The position numbers were made by a program, and so were the translations under genes. Shown in pieces: positions 32,865 to 47,126 of a stretch of DNA of 64,000 nt. Numbering within the stretch: the first letter of the stretch is position 1; every line of letters starts with the position of its first letter. Source of the DNA: Primula veris (Eukaryota > Streptophyta > Magnoliopsida > Ericales > Primulaceae); NCBI GenBank assembly GCA_963682055.1, contig OY821741.1:15257197-15321196 (forward strand), written 5' to 3'. Under the pieces are notes generated by a model. The model was not told the origin of the DNA, made no database searches, and saw only the letters and a program-made list of their open reading frames with translations.

Positions 32865-33400
32865 GTTTTAAAAATCGCGCTTTAAATCGCTAAAATCTTG
32901 ATAAAACTCTTTGCTAAAATAAAATGTCTACGCTTTTTCGTTTTTTGGCTGGTAAAGCGCTATTAGTGCACTTTTATCACAGTTTTGGCGTTTTTATCAT
33001 ACTTTTTGAGCTTTTTCAGGATTTGTAGCATATTTGTTTTTTATTATTTGTCCAAAAAACTATGAAAACGACACTAATTTAGGGATAGCAATTTAAAAAA
33101 AAAAGATAATTTCTAACAAATTCTACCAGCTGTGCTAGTGATACTTAGTCGCTCATTTTGACGGAGTTCAACATTTCAAAATTTTAAGTACTAAAAGACC
33201 TAAATCCGTATTTTTTTTCTTCTATTTATGAAATATTTCAAATTTTCTTATATATAAAATCGTTAAATTATATTTTTAAAATATATATTAAACATCTATA
33301 TTTTTTAAATATTTCTAACATTTATATTTTTATATTATAATAAGTTTACGTTTTACTCTTACTACGCTTTTATCGCTTTAAGCGTATCTCTCGTAAAAAC
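32865..33400. repeat. MITE-like relic (unit 2)
   Basis: Copy of 7848-8384, one base shorter because of an A-run difference near 33095. Confidence 0.4.
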
Positions 33401-34415
33401 AATTTGATCAATTTGATGCTTTTTAAAACAATGACAAAGAGTGAGAAGAGGAGGATAGATACATAGAAACATAGAAGGTTGTTTATATTTTTCCCACTTA
33501 AACACTGATTTGTTTTAGCTCGATTTTCCGATTTCTGAATAGTTTGCACTTCCGTGTAGCCTTGTTTCCGGCATATGGATTTCACAAGTATATGATTCTA
33601 TTTACGGATCAGAGTAGTGACCCGACACTTATATGTGAATCCTACTTTATACACATTTAAATCGTTTGATGTGTTGTCGGTCAAGGGTATGTAGTCAAAA
33701 TGGTGTTTTATCTTTTTTGATGCAGGGTTTCTTTGAGATTCTCACCATGGTTGGGTTAACAAGTGTTTGTTGACGTTGGAAGGTTAGCACAAAGGTCCGC
33801 TAATGATATTCACCACCTTAGCATGTACAGACGGGCGTGTCATTAGTGGGGACCATTGATGGTTGTTTAATTTCCGCTGCAGCCGTGCAAGTAAGCATTC
33901 TAAAAATAATATAAAAATCGAGACATAGACAAGTATGTTTGCACTTTTTTCCCCAAAAAAGCCCATGGTATTCTAAAAAACTATTTGTTCTAAATCCTAA
34001 ACTAATAAAGTCAAACTAAACCTTCAAGAAGTGAAAAAATATTCAGCCATTCAAGTCTAAACCTACTTCACAGTTCACACAAGCAGAAACCTGAAAACAC
34101 TAACTTCAGTAACAATATAATAAGCCGGTCGGGAAATACCTTGAACAATATTAATGACAAGAGGAGTACTATAGTCACAGATTTTCACACAAATTTGAAA
34201 CATACTGGGGTGCCCCATTGCATTTTCACCACAAGATTAAGTATGTAGGCCAGAGTTAATTTATCATCAAGTGGTTTTCAACCACAAGATTATCACAAAA
34301 ATGTTAACCCATCTGTAATTGGGTCAGTGAAAGTAGCATTTCTCGACAATGATGGTAAATGTTGTTCTAGTGTATCATTTTTACATGTATATATTGTTAC
34401 TTCCCTCGATTCTGC

Positions 34416-34424
34416 TATAAAATA
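34416..34424 (+). promoter_or_regulatory. Candidate TATA box of the RWP-RK gene (unit 2)
   Basis: TATAAAATA with the same CT-rich leader, about 370 bp before exon a. Confidence 0.4.
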
Positions 34425-34785
34425 GCCTCACCCATGCACTAATTTCCTTAATAATATCTATATTCCGTTTATCTTCTTGCTTGTTCTTACCTACTTATTC
34501 ACTTCTTCTTGCTTATTTTCTACGAATACTACCCGTATTTATCACCATAAAAAACAGGCATGTGATGTTTTCCATACAAAAAGAAATAGTCGGAAAATAA
34601 AACTATAGTATACTAAAGAGAAAAACTGCAACCATAATGTATGAAGTTGTATAAATCCCAACTCTTTGCGAATTCCATTTTATTTGCATGAGCACTTTAT
34701 TCTTTTCTAACAATTTTAGTGTTTTACATATCTGACTTATTGGGTTTTTAGTCATAAGAATAACTTTATTAATTTATTCGGGCAG

Positions 34786-36459
34786 ATGACACCAGGTTTG
34801 AATATGATAAGGAGCGTGGGTTTTATCTCATAAATGATGAAGTGACAGTGCATCGTGAAAATAATGTGGTGACAAATGTTGAGAACCCAATAACATTCTA
34901 TTCTGGAAAACAAGGCAAAAGAGGCATGTCATCAGAGCAACAAAAGAATTTGTCTAAAGAAACAATATCCTCCTACTTTCATTTGCAAATTCCCGAAGCT
35001 GCAAAAGAACTCAAAATCGGGTTACAGAGTCTGAAAAAAAGATGCAGAGAGGTTGGGATTAGTCGCTGGCCTCATAGGAAGATTATGAGTCTCCAAACTC
35101 TCATGGAACATGTTCAGGTTTTCTTCTTTTTGTTCTACATATACAGGCTTCGTTTAGTGGATTCTTATATATTTAGGAAACTATTCTTCTTTAAAGGTGG
35201 TTAGAAAGATAATTTGAAGCACGCACGCACAAAAAAATGTGTATGTGTCGATATCAGTTCGACACTTTTTCCACGTGTTGGAAAATACAATTCCCGTGAC
35301 ATTGAGTTATTGAATGATTTTTCTTTTTTTCTTTTTTTTTTTTAAAAAAATTATTAAAAGATTTGAGCATTAGAACACTTCCGCGTAGACACTTTGAATG
35401 GTTCCTTGCATGTCATTAACATTTTAGAAACACAAGAAAATGAAACACAAAATACACCATAAAGTATAAACCAAGTCCATAACTTTCAATTTTTACAATT
35501 TGTCTCAAAAAAGGATGAGATATTTAGAAACAAAGTTTTACTTAATATATCAGTAAATTTTCTTCTTTCTGTAAAATAAATATATATATTAATTTACATA
35601 GTTTTATTTAATAATAAACCTATAATTGTTAATTGTCTTTTCCTAACGGTGTCGTGTTCTATCATTTCTTGTCGATGTGAGATGTATTTTACCAATTTTC
35701 GAAATTTCTGTGCTCACCCCATTTTGAAGGATATCTTGCATACTGTTTATTGGTTCTGGATACACTTTATACCATTTCGAAGCTTTTGTGTAGTACTTCT
35801 TCTCATAACTAAGTAGGAACTGTTCTGTGAAGTTTGACCCGTACGAACCGGACCACAAAGTTAGGCAACACCGGTTTTAATAAAACAAAACTCCAACACT
35901 TTTATTTTTTTATAAATTGGATAAGGGACTATTTCATCACAGCATAAGAACACCGATATTCATTATGGTCCCCCACGCTAAAGGCTAAAATATGGGATGC
36001 ACCTAGTAATACTAATCTGTATTTGTTCTGTTTGTTCTTAGTAGTAATTTCTATTTTACGTTTTCGTTTTGTTTCACTGGTTTCATAGCAAAGGTTACCG
36101 AGTATTGCCAAGAAGCTTTCACGTTCTAGCTAGAAATCATAATTTTCTTAGAAGTTTTACGATGTTTGGTTGTCTTAAAACCTGAGTTTTCTCCATTTTG
36201 TTTTTAGGTGAAAATTAGAATTTTCAAGCAAAATGAACACCTGTCTTTTCCTTTCCTAAAAATATAGCCAAAATCTAGCCTAGAGTTTTAAATTTTCGAA
36301 TGTCAATATATTTTACTGACACACATGATGTAGGAGGAAGCTAAAGACGGAGACGGCATATCGATCGGCCGGGACATCAATATTTTGAAGGAAGAACTTG
36401 ATATACTGAAAAAAACCCTAATAATAAACTCCAGGAGAGCACAAAGAAGCTTAGGCTAG
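34786..36459 (+). CDS. RWP-RK domain transcription factor, RKD-like, truncated (unit 2)
   Basis: Exon a 34786-35117, exon b 36334 to TAG at 36457-36459, with the retained donor after 36516. The RWP-RK domain is identical to unit 1. One private change converts residue 5 of exon a from Gly to Glu (RFEYDK), outside the domain. Just after the TAG, a GCT codon is ACT. The nine-A run after the stop is intact, so the frame to the donor is still open apart from the TAG. Confidence 0.82.
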
Positions 36460-37532
36460 CTAACTTGTCATTATCAAGCTGAATACCTAGAAAAAAAAAG
36501 GTTCATGGTTCTGAAGGTACGTCCATGATGTCAACAAATGATCATGATGATGAAGGAGTTTAAGTACTTCGTCTGTTTGGATTCTGATTCTTATTAGGTT
36601 TTGTGTTTCTTTGATAAACTAGGAAAATAACTAAATATACAAGTCTACATTCTTGTATCTGGAAATGTCTTACAACTTGTTTGTTGTAACCCTTAAGCCC
36701 AACTTCTTTGTTTTGTGTATAAGCTGCATTTCATGGTGATTGGTCAGCTTAAAAACAGTGAATATTTCTTTTGGCTTAGGAGAGAATCGAGAGTGAAAAA
36801 CTTTAAATGGAATTAGCTCAATTAATATTCAGACTCAAGTATACCTTAGTTGCGGATTCTCTTGCAAAGATGGGAGCTCATGGAATAGATTTGATTTGTT
36901 TTGATGAGAGAGCCTTGAGAAGTAATATTCATGCAAGGATTAAAAAAACTTGAAAAGGAGGGCTGCACTTACATCCGATAATGGATATAGTTTGTTTTTG
37001 GTTTTTGTTTTTATGAACATGTAATTTTTATTTCTTCCTAGTTTCTGTTTGTAACTTGGTCCGTTTATTGAAATAATAAAAATGAGGGCTTTTCTCCTCT
37101 TTAAAAAAAAAAATACTCAAGTATACCTTCATGTTTGCTCAACAGTTACAAACCTAACAAGCATTCTATTTGAGTTTATTTTATAATAACTTAGTAAATA
37201 TATATATATATATCTCATACTGTTTATTCTTTCAAACTTTCCAGCTCGTAATTGAAATTATGAAGCAAGAGGGAGCGAAGGACTTGAACAACAAAAAGCG
37301 CTTGTTTGAACCATCACTTATTCAACCGGTGACTGAAAATATGGAAATAACAATAGCTTCATTACCCACCGATAAGACCCCTGAGAAGTCAATGATGACA
37401 CCTCAAGGCTCGCTGATGTCATCGCCCCATAAAGATCATGACAATATAAAGGCTCAAACCAGTCTGAATAAAATCATGATCAGAATGGCTCACAGCCGTT
37501 GGATCAATCTGATGACCACAATGCAGACGTGA
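36334..37532 (+). pseudogene. Post-stop remainder of the RWP-RK gene (unit 2)
   Basis: Exon b remainder to 36516 and exon c 37245-37532. Exon c has one Val-to-Met change (EKSMMTPQG) and keeps the TGA. The AT tract before it has eight units. Confidence 0.6.
36848..37114 (+). mobile_element. 5'-truncated LINE tail (unit 2)
   Basis: Same insertion with intact 15-bp duplications at 36833-36847 and 37115-37129. Confidence 0.88.
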
Positions 37533-38761
37533 AGAATGTCTTACAGCCGTTAGATTATGTTCCTGTCAGATTTCGTCGGTTGATGACGATGGTGATGCAC
37601 ATGAAGGCTAATGTTATACTCTCCACATCAAAGTTGTGAAAAATGTTGATGAAATTTTTAGTTGTTTTGCAGTTTTACCCAAAAAATATATAATCTTTGT
37701 TTGTGATAAACTTGTGTAGTACTGTTCTTTTATTGGACCTTCTTATTCACGTGTTGTTACTTTGTTACTGACTTTTCAGATCCTCATATTAATTAAAAAA
37801 AAACAATATAATAATATATATCCATGATTTTATGCTTTCTTTATTGTATATTTAACTTGTTATGTTTTTGTTTGTTATACATGTTTTTTTTTTGCTTACA
37901 TGCTAATAGCGCTTGATTTATGTTGTGTATTGAATTTTGCTAATAATATTATATGCTCATGCTGCTGCTTTATGCTTTACAAGTTTCCCTTCTTTGATGT
38001 TGTGTACATGATTTTTCATCTTTGATGGTTTTTTTTAAAGTTTATAGTATATTTCATTGCCTGGTTCATATAATAATGCTCACATACTGTAATTTCTTTA
38101 ACGCATGTTGATTTGACTTTGTAAATATTATGTTTTTTTTTTTACCAAGGATGTGATATTCAAGTTGCCGAATTTGAGTTAATTAGAGGGTAATACTTAT
38201 GTATTTTCGATGTCCTTAACCTATATAAACTTTTTCAATGGCATGTTATTATTTGTAGTAGTGCACATTATTTTTTCCTTACTAAAGACGGTAATATCTA
38301 TAAATGATTTCAATTTTCTCATACTGAAAATGTGTGAGGAAAACATGATTTGTTTCATACCAAACTTGTGGATAGAGTAGAGTGTAAACGTTAAAAGGAT
38401 GACCATGCATATATTTTTTTAATTAAAAATGGGAGACCCATTATTTCATTAATTTTGAATTTTAATTGGCCTACGACCTTATTACAAATGAAACAACAGA
38501 AAAATGAAAAGCTTGGGGACCAAAAGAAAAAACAAAAAAGTTCAACTCCTTCACTGAAAACAGTCCAAACTTCCACCTTTTAATATTTTGCATCTTCTCT
38601 ATTTCTGCGAAACTCAATTGCAGATTGAAAACAGAGCTTTTAAATCCATAGGATGAACTGATGATATTGGAGTAATCGCCACCTAATGTATAAGAACAGA
38701 TATTCTCTTCTTCTAAGCATTAATTTGCTTGTCACCAATTGCGCTACCTTAAACCGAATAA

Positions 38762-39127
38762 TTAGCAACTGTCATAATCCCCATAATCATAGGGATCATA
38801 ATAGTCGTTGATTGATCTGGTCTTGTTTCTGTTATTATAACGATACATTTTGATTTTCCGATCTTCTGTGGAAATTTGTATTGCTTTCCATATTTTGGCT
38901 TGTTTCTTGTTTTTCTCTCATTCATCCACTTATGTTTCCCATTTGGATGAGTACATATCAACTACCATTTCAGCTTCATTTATATTTATATGCGCATGGA
39001 TGATCTGGTTGTTTGGATCTATTTGCTTATCTGATCTAGAATTAATAATGGATGCATCTTCTCCACTTTCGTAATTTCTTTCTTCACTATATGCGCATGG
39101 GTTATCTGGTTGTTTGGCTCTATTCAG
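38762..39127 (-). pseudogene. Decayed minus-strand exon (unit 2)
   Basis: Copy of 13747-14112 with the same two internal stops. Confidence 0.4.
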
Positions 39128-39416
39128 TTAATTTACTAGGGTATTATGTACTTTCAGTAAAAACACAACAATCATAGAAACTTACTTTTGCGTTCTGTAA
39201 ATTATGTATTTGACACTCCATTTCCACAAATGTTACACTAGGTCAAAGATTTGGAATGAAACTTATTCAATCATGTTGGATTAAGAGTTGATTTTTTTAT
39301 TATTTATTTAAACTAAATTGTTAAAATATGTTTTTAAACTGGAGAATCAAATCTATACATTTGTTAGAATCCTAGTAATTATTCCTATCATTTGTTTGTT
39401 TAACTAATTGTGTTAA

Positions 39417-40315
39417 TGATGGAGGTTAAAAATTAGGATTAGCACCCCGCGGACGATTGTAATACACGCGGTGTGAAACCTATCAATGAAGACGGCGTTA
39501 ATGAGCATTTAATGGCCACATCGAAGGGAGCAGATAGGGTTCTGAACCCGGTTTCCTCACCGAGTAGCTTATCAGCGAGATAACCTCTGAAAGATATTCA
39601 TGTATTTAGATAATCAATCAAATATCCTATGGAGGAAAAAAGACACCAAATTTATACACATACCTCATAAATATAGGGTCAAACACTTAAATATACTTCT
39701 TTTTTTTACCAAGATACATTATTTAAGCACAAAGGAAACTATATCCATCAGTAAGAATAGAAGATAGGCGAGGAGCCCACGTCAGGGCCTCCTCGCCAAG
39801 GGATATTCGACTATCCAAGGAGAAGTGGCGTCGCCCTTTCGGGCTTGGCAAGTCGGTGAAAAATACATGAGATGTAGTAGAATATATATCAACATGGTAT
39901 TAGGGATACACGAACATATAAAAAAGATATGATTGGTAAGATCATGCCAATCATGAAAGATACGCCCTAAATCGCATCCACAACATATATAATGGGTTCA
40001 TAATCGAAGAAGGAGATCATCTGAACCCTTACAAACTCATATATACACCTAATTATCCGATACTATTAACCCTTCTTCCATTCAATGCACTTTTATATTT
40101 ATTATCTAAACCATAGAGGTTTAACCTTCTCACAGCTCCATCCAACGATGAAGGTTAAACGGTTGTCAAACCATCAAGTCCCCCTTGATCTTACCTATTT
40201 ATGCACAACTCATAAAACCATCAAGTCCGTATCAAGCCCTAGAAAGGAGCTTTTTCATTGGCTCACAGCATGGGAGTGAATTTAACGCACTAGACCTAAG
40301 ATTTAAGGTCTATCA
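39417..40315 (+). repeat. 5' LTR (unit 2)
   Basis: 899 bp, one T fewer in a T run than unit 1. Followed by the TGGCGCC primer-site start at 40318. Confidence 0.92.
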
Positions 40316-40381
40316 ATTGGCGCCATCAGTGGAAAAGATCCACAGTTAAAAGCTTGGATTCGCTCTGCTAAGAAGTTAAGC

Positions 40382-41741
40382 ATGACCGATTCAAAGAAAT
40401 TGAATCATCGACTTACTGATCTTATTTCAGATGGCCAGAAAGATACCAATTCAAACAGAAAAGAACTAGCCCGAAGAGCACATCACGCTCATCACGGGGA
40501 CGAATGATTCTAATGCGAAAACCATCCCTCAAGTATTCTACACTCCTTCTGAGGGGTTGAACGCCTCTTCCTCAAATACCAAGTCCCTCGGGCATATCGA
40601 GAACGAACAGTACAAGTAGCTCAAAGCGGCTGCACGCCAGCGATCAATCGATTATGTGGAGGCTTCCTCTCGAAGTCATAGCGCTCCTATGATAACCAAA
40701 TGCAAGAGGAAGTCCATATTCCTCCCCAAGCACATCGAAGACTTTAGGTTCATCTTGGAAAGAAAGAGGGGAAACCCTAAGCTACGGTTCATGATCACGT
40801 GAGAGGACATATTCTACCTCAAGTAAGACTTCGACAAGGTTGCGGAGGTACTCGACGACGTGTACCAGAAGCCCCTTCCCTGTCAAAATAGAAGTGTGAA
40901 AGATTGGCTGGGAAGGGAAGCATACCCCGAGGACGAAGAACCAAGGAAGAAATACTATATCTCATCCGCAAGTGATGACGAAAGAGCACATCCCCTTCAT
41001 CGGAAGAACCGCAAAGATGAGGATAGAGATGGGGTCCCCCAAGAGAAAAGATGGACCCTGAAGAGCATATGAACCAAGAGGTCTGAGAAATACCTTAAGA
41101 TGACACCCTCTCCCCGGAGAAGAAGAGTCCTTGAAGAGACACCCTCTCCCCGAGAAAGAAGAACTATCATCAACTATACTGAAAAGATTAGAGGGAGACA
41201 GAGGTACATGACTCGAACGGGTTCAGACATAAGAGACTATATGAGAACAAGTCCATTTTCCTCCATGTCACAGAAGTTCAAAGATGCGTACCGACCGAGA
41301 GGCTACAGAAGATCTGTTCTCAACACCTATGACGAGACCACCTGTCCTATTGCTCACATGGATCACTTCCGAGGATTCATGGCCAAATTGTCTGAGGATC
41401 GAGATTGGCTCGCTAAGCTGTTCTTCATAACTCTTGGGGAAGCCGGCATGCATTGGATCAGGACCCTGTTAGACGGGTACATCCGGTGTTGGTATGACCT
41501 AATGAGGGACTTCCTTGATCAGTTCGAGCTATGCATTAGGAAAAATCTGGAGTCTGACCAGCTCCTTCGCATTCATATGAAAGAAGGAGAATGCATGAGC
41601 TCCTACTACAAGAGGTTCCATGATCTATATCACAAGATCGAGAGTTGTCCCGCCGACATAAAAATCCCGGCCTTCAGATATGGTCTTCCCTTGGACCACC
41701 CCACCAGGCTGAGCATCGCTGCCACTCATCCAAGAACCTGA
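40382..41741 (+). pseudogene. Decayed retrotransposon gag (unit 2)
   Basis: Copy of 15368-16727. A private GAG-to-TAG change at 40617-40619 breaks the block that is open at 15543-15788 in unit 1. The 213-codon gag-domain block (41100-41741) is unchanged. Confidence 0.85.
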
Positions 41742-42583
41742 ACGGAGGTGGAATGCATGGACAAGGAGCAAGAAAATCAAGAAGAGGAGCAATCTAATTT
41801 TTAGAGAGAGGATTTCATAAAAGCATAATAATAAAATCCACAATGATCCAATATTTATACAAGACAAAACACAATCAAGAACTCCTACAGAAAATACCTA
41901 TAATTATGAGAAGGTCTTCCCCAAGTTTCGGTGTTTGTGTAGGGGTGGGAAAAGTGAAAGAGTGTTTAAACCGCCAAAGGGCCCACCACTTCCATAAATA
42001 GCTATAAAAGGTGTTCAACTTATTTTTGGCATGGCTTTATATCAACATCCCATAAGGAGTAAGCTCTCCACCTCCCCACTATGCCGTCATACGCCTCGTA
42101 TAAGGCGCAACTGCCATAAAAGATAAGAGGAAATAACAAATCCCCATGAAAAGGAACAAGCATACTTTGCTCCTTTTTAGCAAAGAGGGTAGACCTCGAG
42201 AAGGGGGGAGAATGTCATCGAATACATTGGTGGCCTGCAGCCCCTCCTTTCCTAATTGTTGTCTTTAAGGCAATTGTTGTATTCCTCGACAAGGAAGATC
42301 TCAAGTAAGTAAGAATTCTTAGCACAAACCAAGATGTTTGTTCCGCCTCTCATGATGAATACAAGGGCAATAGGCGAGGAAAAAGAATGCCACATGTGAT
42401 CCAAAGCTCCCACCGTCTGCTGAGGAATGGCGCGAAGGAGATTAGAATTCATAGTAGGGCTGAGAAATCTAATAAGCCAATGATCTCCCAAGGAGAATAA
42501 TAAAGCAAGAGCTCTTAGAGCAAGAATAAGGATTTCATAACTGCGAGAGTCCGATCCTCGCCCTCCCACAGTAAGGGAGTTGT

Positions 42584-43546
42584 TGATGGAGGTCAAAAAA
42601 TAGGGTTAGGAGCCACGACGATTGTAATACATGCGGTCTAAAACCTAGCAATGAAAACGGAGTTAATGATCATTTAACGGCCCCATCGAGGGGATCAAAT
42701 AGGGTTCTAAACCTGTTTCCCTCGACGAGTAGCTTATCAGTAAGGTAACCTCTGGAAGATATTCATATATTTAGATAATCAATCAGATATCACATGAAGA
42801 AAAAAAGACACCAAATCTATATATACATATCTCATAAATATAGAGTCAAACACTTAAAAATACATTCCTTAATCACAAAGGAAAACATATCCATCAGCCA
42901 GACTAGGAGATAGGTGATGAGCCCACTTCAGGGGCTCCTCGCCAAGGGATATTCGACTAACCGAATGGATAAAGCTACAAGATCAATTCCTCCGAAGGCT
43001 AATAAAAGAGACATGGTCCCCAGGAGAGCTCTCCTCACCAGTGAGGAGAAGTGGCGTCGCCCCTTCGGGCTAGCCAAGTCGGTGGAAATATATATGAGAT
43101 ATAGCAAAATGTATCTCAGCATGGCATTAGTGATACACGAAGATATAAAGAAGATATGATTGGTAAGATCATACCAATCATGAAAGATACACCCTAGATC
43201 GCCTACAACACCTATATAAGGGGCTCATAATCCAAGAAACAGATCATCTGAATCCATACAAACTCAGACATATACTTAATTATTGAGTAATATTAATCCT
43301 ACTTACATTCAATACACTTTTATATTTATTATCTTAACTCTAGAGTTTTAACCTCTCACAGCTCCGTCTGGCGGAAAAGGTTAAACGGTGGTCAAACCAC
43401 CAAGTTTCCCTTGATTATATTTGTTTATTCGCAGGTTATAAAGAGCTAACAAGAAGTCTGTACCAAGCCCTATAAATGAGCTTTTTCATTGGCTCACAGC
43501 ATGTGATTTAAGTTCACGCACTAGATCTAAGATTTAAGATCTATCA
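42584..43546 (+). repeat. 3' LTR (unit 2)
   Basis: 963 bp with the same ends and TATA region as the unit 1 3' LTR. Confidence 0.92.
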
Positions 43547-43640
43547 GTTAAGGTCTTGTTTTATTTTTTTAACATGTAAGTGAGTTGTATATTATTTGGT
43601 TAAAGTTATGGTTACATTCACGTGTTGAATGATACAGTTA

Positions 43641-43861
43641 GGGTCCGTTTGGCAACATATTTTATTACTCGATTTTTGGATTTTAGATTTTAAACATCTG
43701 TAGTTCTTTGGCAAGTCAGATTATACAGCTTCTGAAAATCTGATTTTTAAGCTGAGAAATCTAAAAAATCTAAAATTTTAATATCTACATTTTTAGTGGA
43801 TTCTCAAAACAGATTTTTAAAATTTGATTTTGGATCAAATAATATGTTACCAAACACGGTC
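43641..43861. mobile_element. Harbinger/Tourist-like MITE, 221 bp (unit 2)
   Basis: Same element with the same TTA flanks as 18627-18847. Confidence 0.82.
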
Positions 43862-44973
43862 TTAATCTAATCATTTTCCAATTGTTAGATGTATTTGTGT
43901 ACTGTGTGCAACATTAGTTACATGTTCATTAAAATCTAATAATAAAATGCTGATTATTCCCATAAAACTATAGCAATATTTGATAATTTTACTTGGAAAT
44001 TGAAATGATTATTTGTTAATTATTGTGATCAATTGTTATTATTAGCTATTGGAAAGGTAAAGTAATTAATTGCTGATTACTGAGATTATGATAATAATTT
44101 GTATATTGCGTATAGTAATAGTTATTTGCCAACTATTACACTCATGATAATTATTTGTTTATTAAACATATTAGTCATTTTTATTAGTATTGCTACATAT
44201 TTTAAGTAATTGTTTAATTATTAAAAAAGATGGTGTTTAAGAATCTTAAACTTGATGGATTTTATAATTCGTTTATATTGGAATTATTTAATATAATTTT
44301 GTAATGAATGGCTATAATTTCATTTGTCTAATTTACTGTTTTGGCCATTCACTACCCAGTTATATTAAAATGAATAGCGTCATTTTTTGGTAATTTATAG
44401 CTCAAAATACCGAATTTTTGGCAATAAACAATGAGTCGGTAATGATTGGTTTAGTGAGCATAAAGTTACCCAACATTTTTAACTATTTGTTGTATATATA
44501 TTGTCTTATGGTTAATGTGATAGTGCCCAACATATAGAAAACTTATGCTCACAATGGGAATTTGAGAACTTCCAAAGTAAGCTGGTAATATATATGGTAA
44601 CAATTCATGCCAAATATCTGTGGATGGTTTGTGTCGTGGAGATATAAAATCAATTAGTATGAAGAGCAATTTTTTGTTTGTTTTTAGATCATTGGTTGAT
44701 TCCATTTGGTCCCATCCCAAATTAATTTTCATAATTGCTAAGTGGATCAACATATTTGTAATGATTTGTCCTGTCATCTTGAGCTTATGATATCGATTTT
44801 ACCGCTTATTCCCAATTCCCGAAACCTTAGGAACCAATTTGTGTTCCCCCTCTTGTTCCAACGCGGCCTGTTTCTTCTACTGCCACACCCCATGTCACGG
44901 GCTACCCCGAACCCGAAGGGTCTTGTGGCTAGCGGCTCTCTTCCCACACATTTTGCGTAATTTATGGACCAAT

Positions 44974-45156
44974 TCAGTGTTGAAGATGTTCAACCGTGAC
45001 ATGAGGTTCCACATGAACTTCTTCTAACGACCAAACTTGTACCTCATATATACTGATCTCCTTAGAAAAAGAATGTCCTAATTCGATCAAATACTCTAGA
45101 ACTAATTGATGAAAATGTCCATCAAAGGGTTGCTCACAATGCAACACATCAACCAA
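44974..45156 (-). pseudogene. Possible terminal exon on the minus strand (unit 2)
   Basis: Unchanged copy of 19960-20142. Confidence 0.35.
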
Positions 45157-45287
45157 GTTGATGTCAGAGAGTCCTCATAAGCAAGAACTCATAAAAAAAA
45201 AATGAATTAAAAGAGTATGAAAATGCTTCTCTCTTTATTTTAATGAATAATCCAAACAAAGAAGCATACCTTAATCTTTCACAAAAT

Positions 45288-45599
45288 CCAGGATGTGTTT
45301 GTCAACCGAAAAATATCACGAGAAAGAAAATAAACTTGAAATCATTTTCCGTTCATGTGTTTGGAAGGTTGGAAAATTAAGAGAAAAGAAAAGAGAAAAA
45401 GGGGAGAGAGTGGGAGCTAGTCCGACTCTTTCCATTTGTTTTCATTTTTCGTCTTATCTCATCATACATCCAAAGTTTCCCTCACTTTATTTTGTTTATT
45501 TTCCATTGGTTTTTCTATATAAACAAACACAAGAAAATATTTTCTTGGAAAATCATTTTCATTTTTTCATCAGTTTTTCGGGTTCCAAACACACCCTGG
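45288..45599. mobile_element. MITE-like element with CCAGG(A/G)TGTGTTTG ends (unit 2)
   Basis: Copy of 20274-20585 with the same inverted ends. The partial second copy follows at about 45655-45731 and has one extra G. Confidence 0.55.
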
Positions 45600-45794
45600 C
45601 AAGAAAAGAAAAGAAAAGAAAAAGAAAGGAAACGAAATGAAAATGAAAATTAAATCATTTTCCGCTTTTTTGTTTGGAATATTGGGAAAAGAACAAAAAA
45701 TAAAAGTAAAAGAAAGGGGGGGAGAGAGAGCTATCTTTAATTAACCTAACTTAAATCTATCAAATTATAAAATCAATTTAATTACAATCTGTAC

Positions 45795-46110
45795 GTAATA
45801 TGGAGTTTATGATTGTAACCTACGACACCTGTGACGACATCAACTTTGACCTCTCCGGAATTGCTCCACATCACTGTCTTCATCTTCGCCGGATTCCGTC
45901 ATACATCAATGTATTCATCGGAAACCAAATAGGCGACGTGTCTCCACTGCAATCTCTGACGGAGGTTGTATATTGCTGCGATTAAGGGTTTGTTAATTGG
46001 CGGTCGGATCTATGGTTTACGTGGAGGTGACGAAGGTGATGATCGGAGGTTATAATCTAGGGTTTCGGTGGGATTAGGGGAAAAGAGGAGAGAGAGAGTG
46101 TGAGAATAGT
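45795..46110 (-). promoter_or_regulatory. Leader-like 5' end of a minus-strand gene, with telo-box (unit 2)
   Basis: Copy of 20780-21095, telo-box at 46057-46065. No change in the short frames. Confidence 0.35.
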
Positions 46111-46550
46111 ATAAAAATGAATCACGTTAAAAAATAGAAAATTAAAGAGTATTTATACTATTAAAAACTGTTACGTATGAGAAATACTACTTATTACTAG
46201 TATCTTGTGAGAATATATATAAGTGTAAAAATGGTACTTATTGGGCATTATATCTTGTTTTTATAAATCTAGTTATTCGATTAAACTGAAAGCATGAATA
46301 AGATTTTAGTAAAACGCTAGAAATTTGTACTTTTTATAATGTTACAGTTGAAACAAATTCTATTAGAAAACTGAAGGTGATAACACTGTTTACAAAAATA
46401 TAATTTCACAAAACCGATTATATATTTTTTTTTGAAAGGTAAACCGATTATATATTAACTATATCCTATACTTTTAATAGTTATGTTCCAATATATTTTC
46501 AGTTATATTATTATCGGAATTTTATCAGGGTAATCTTTTATTTTATAAAA

Positions 46551-47069
46551 AACTATTACTACACACTTGTAGTTTGTTGGAATGAAAATAATGCATAAGT
46601 TGGACACGTCGTACTTATAAAAGATTACACATGTCATTTTTATTTTCCACTATATATATTTGTGGTATTCTTCGCAGTTTTTCCACCAGCTTCATTTTAT
46701 ATATCTTATTAAAATTAAGGGAAAAAAAATAAAAATACTGTTTCATAGTTGTAATTTATTGGCACTTGGCATATAAATAATGGGATAATTTCTACACACC
46801 AGTTTAATTATATAAAAAAATTGCACGTCAATTCCATTTTCCACTATATTAACTATGGTATATCTCCTCGTTTTTTTTATCAACGTCATTTTTTTTTATA
46901 TTTTATTAAAATTAACAATACTCGTATACGTACACTTGTATTTTGTTGGAATTGACAATAAATGGGTAAGTTTGGCACGTCATGCTTATCGAAATAAAAG
47001 ATTACACATTTCATTTCCATTTTCCAATATATATAATATGGTATTCTCTTAGCCTCATTTTCTATAAAT
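46551..47069. repeat. Three diverged tandem copies of a ~180-bp repeat (unit 2)
   Basis: Copy of 21536-22054 with two or three base changes. Confidence 0.6.
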
Positions 47070-47126
47070 AATTTTTTTTAAATCACGGGAAAAAGTTGTT
47101 TAGTACTCTATAATATAGTCTATATA

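Larger units (their letters stand above)
39417..43546 (+). mobile_element. Non-autonomous Ty3/gypsy-type LTR retrotransposon (unit 2)
   Basis: Same insertion with GTTAA duplications at 39412-39416 and 43547-43551. LTRs 39417-40315 and 42584-43546. It differs from the unit 1 copy only by scattered bases, far less than its two LTRs differ from each other. Confidence 0.92.
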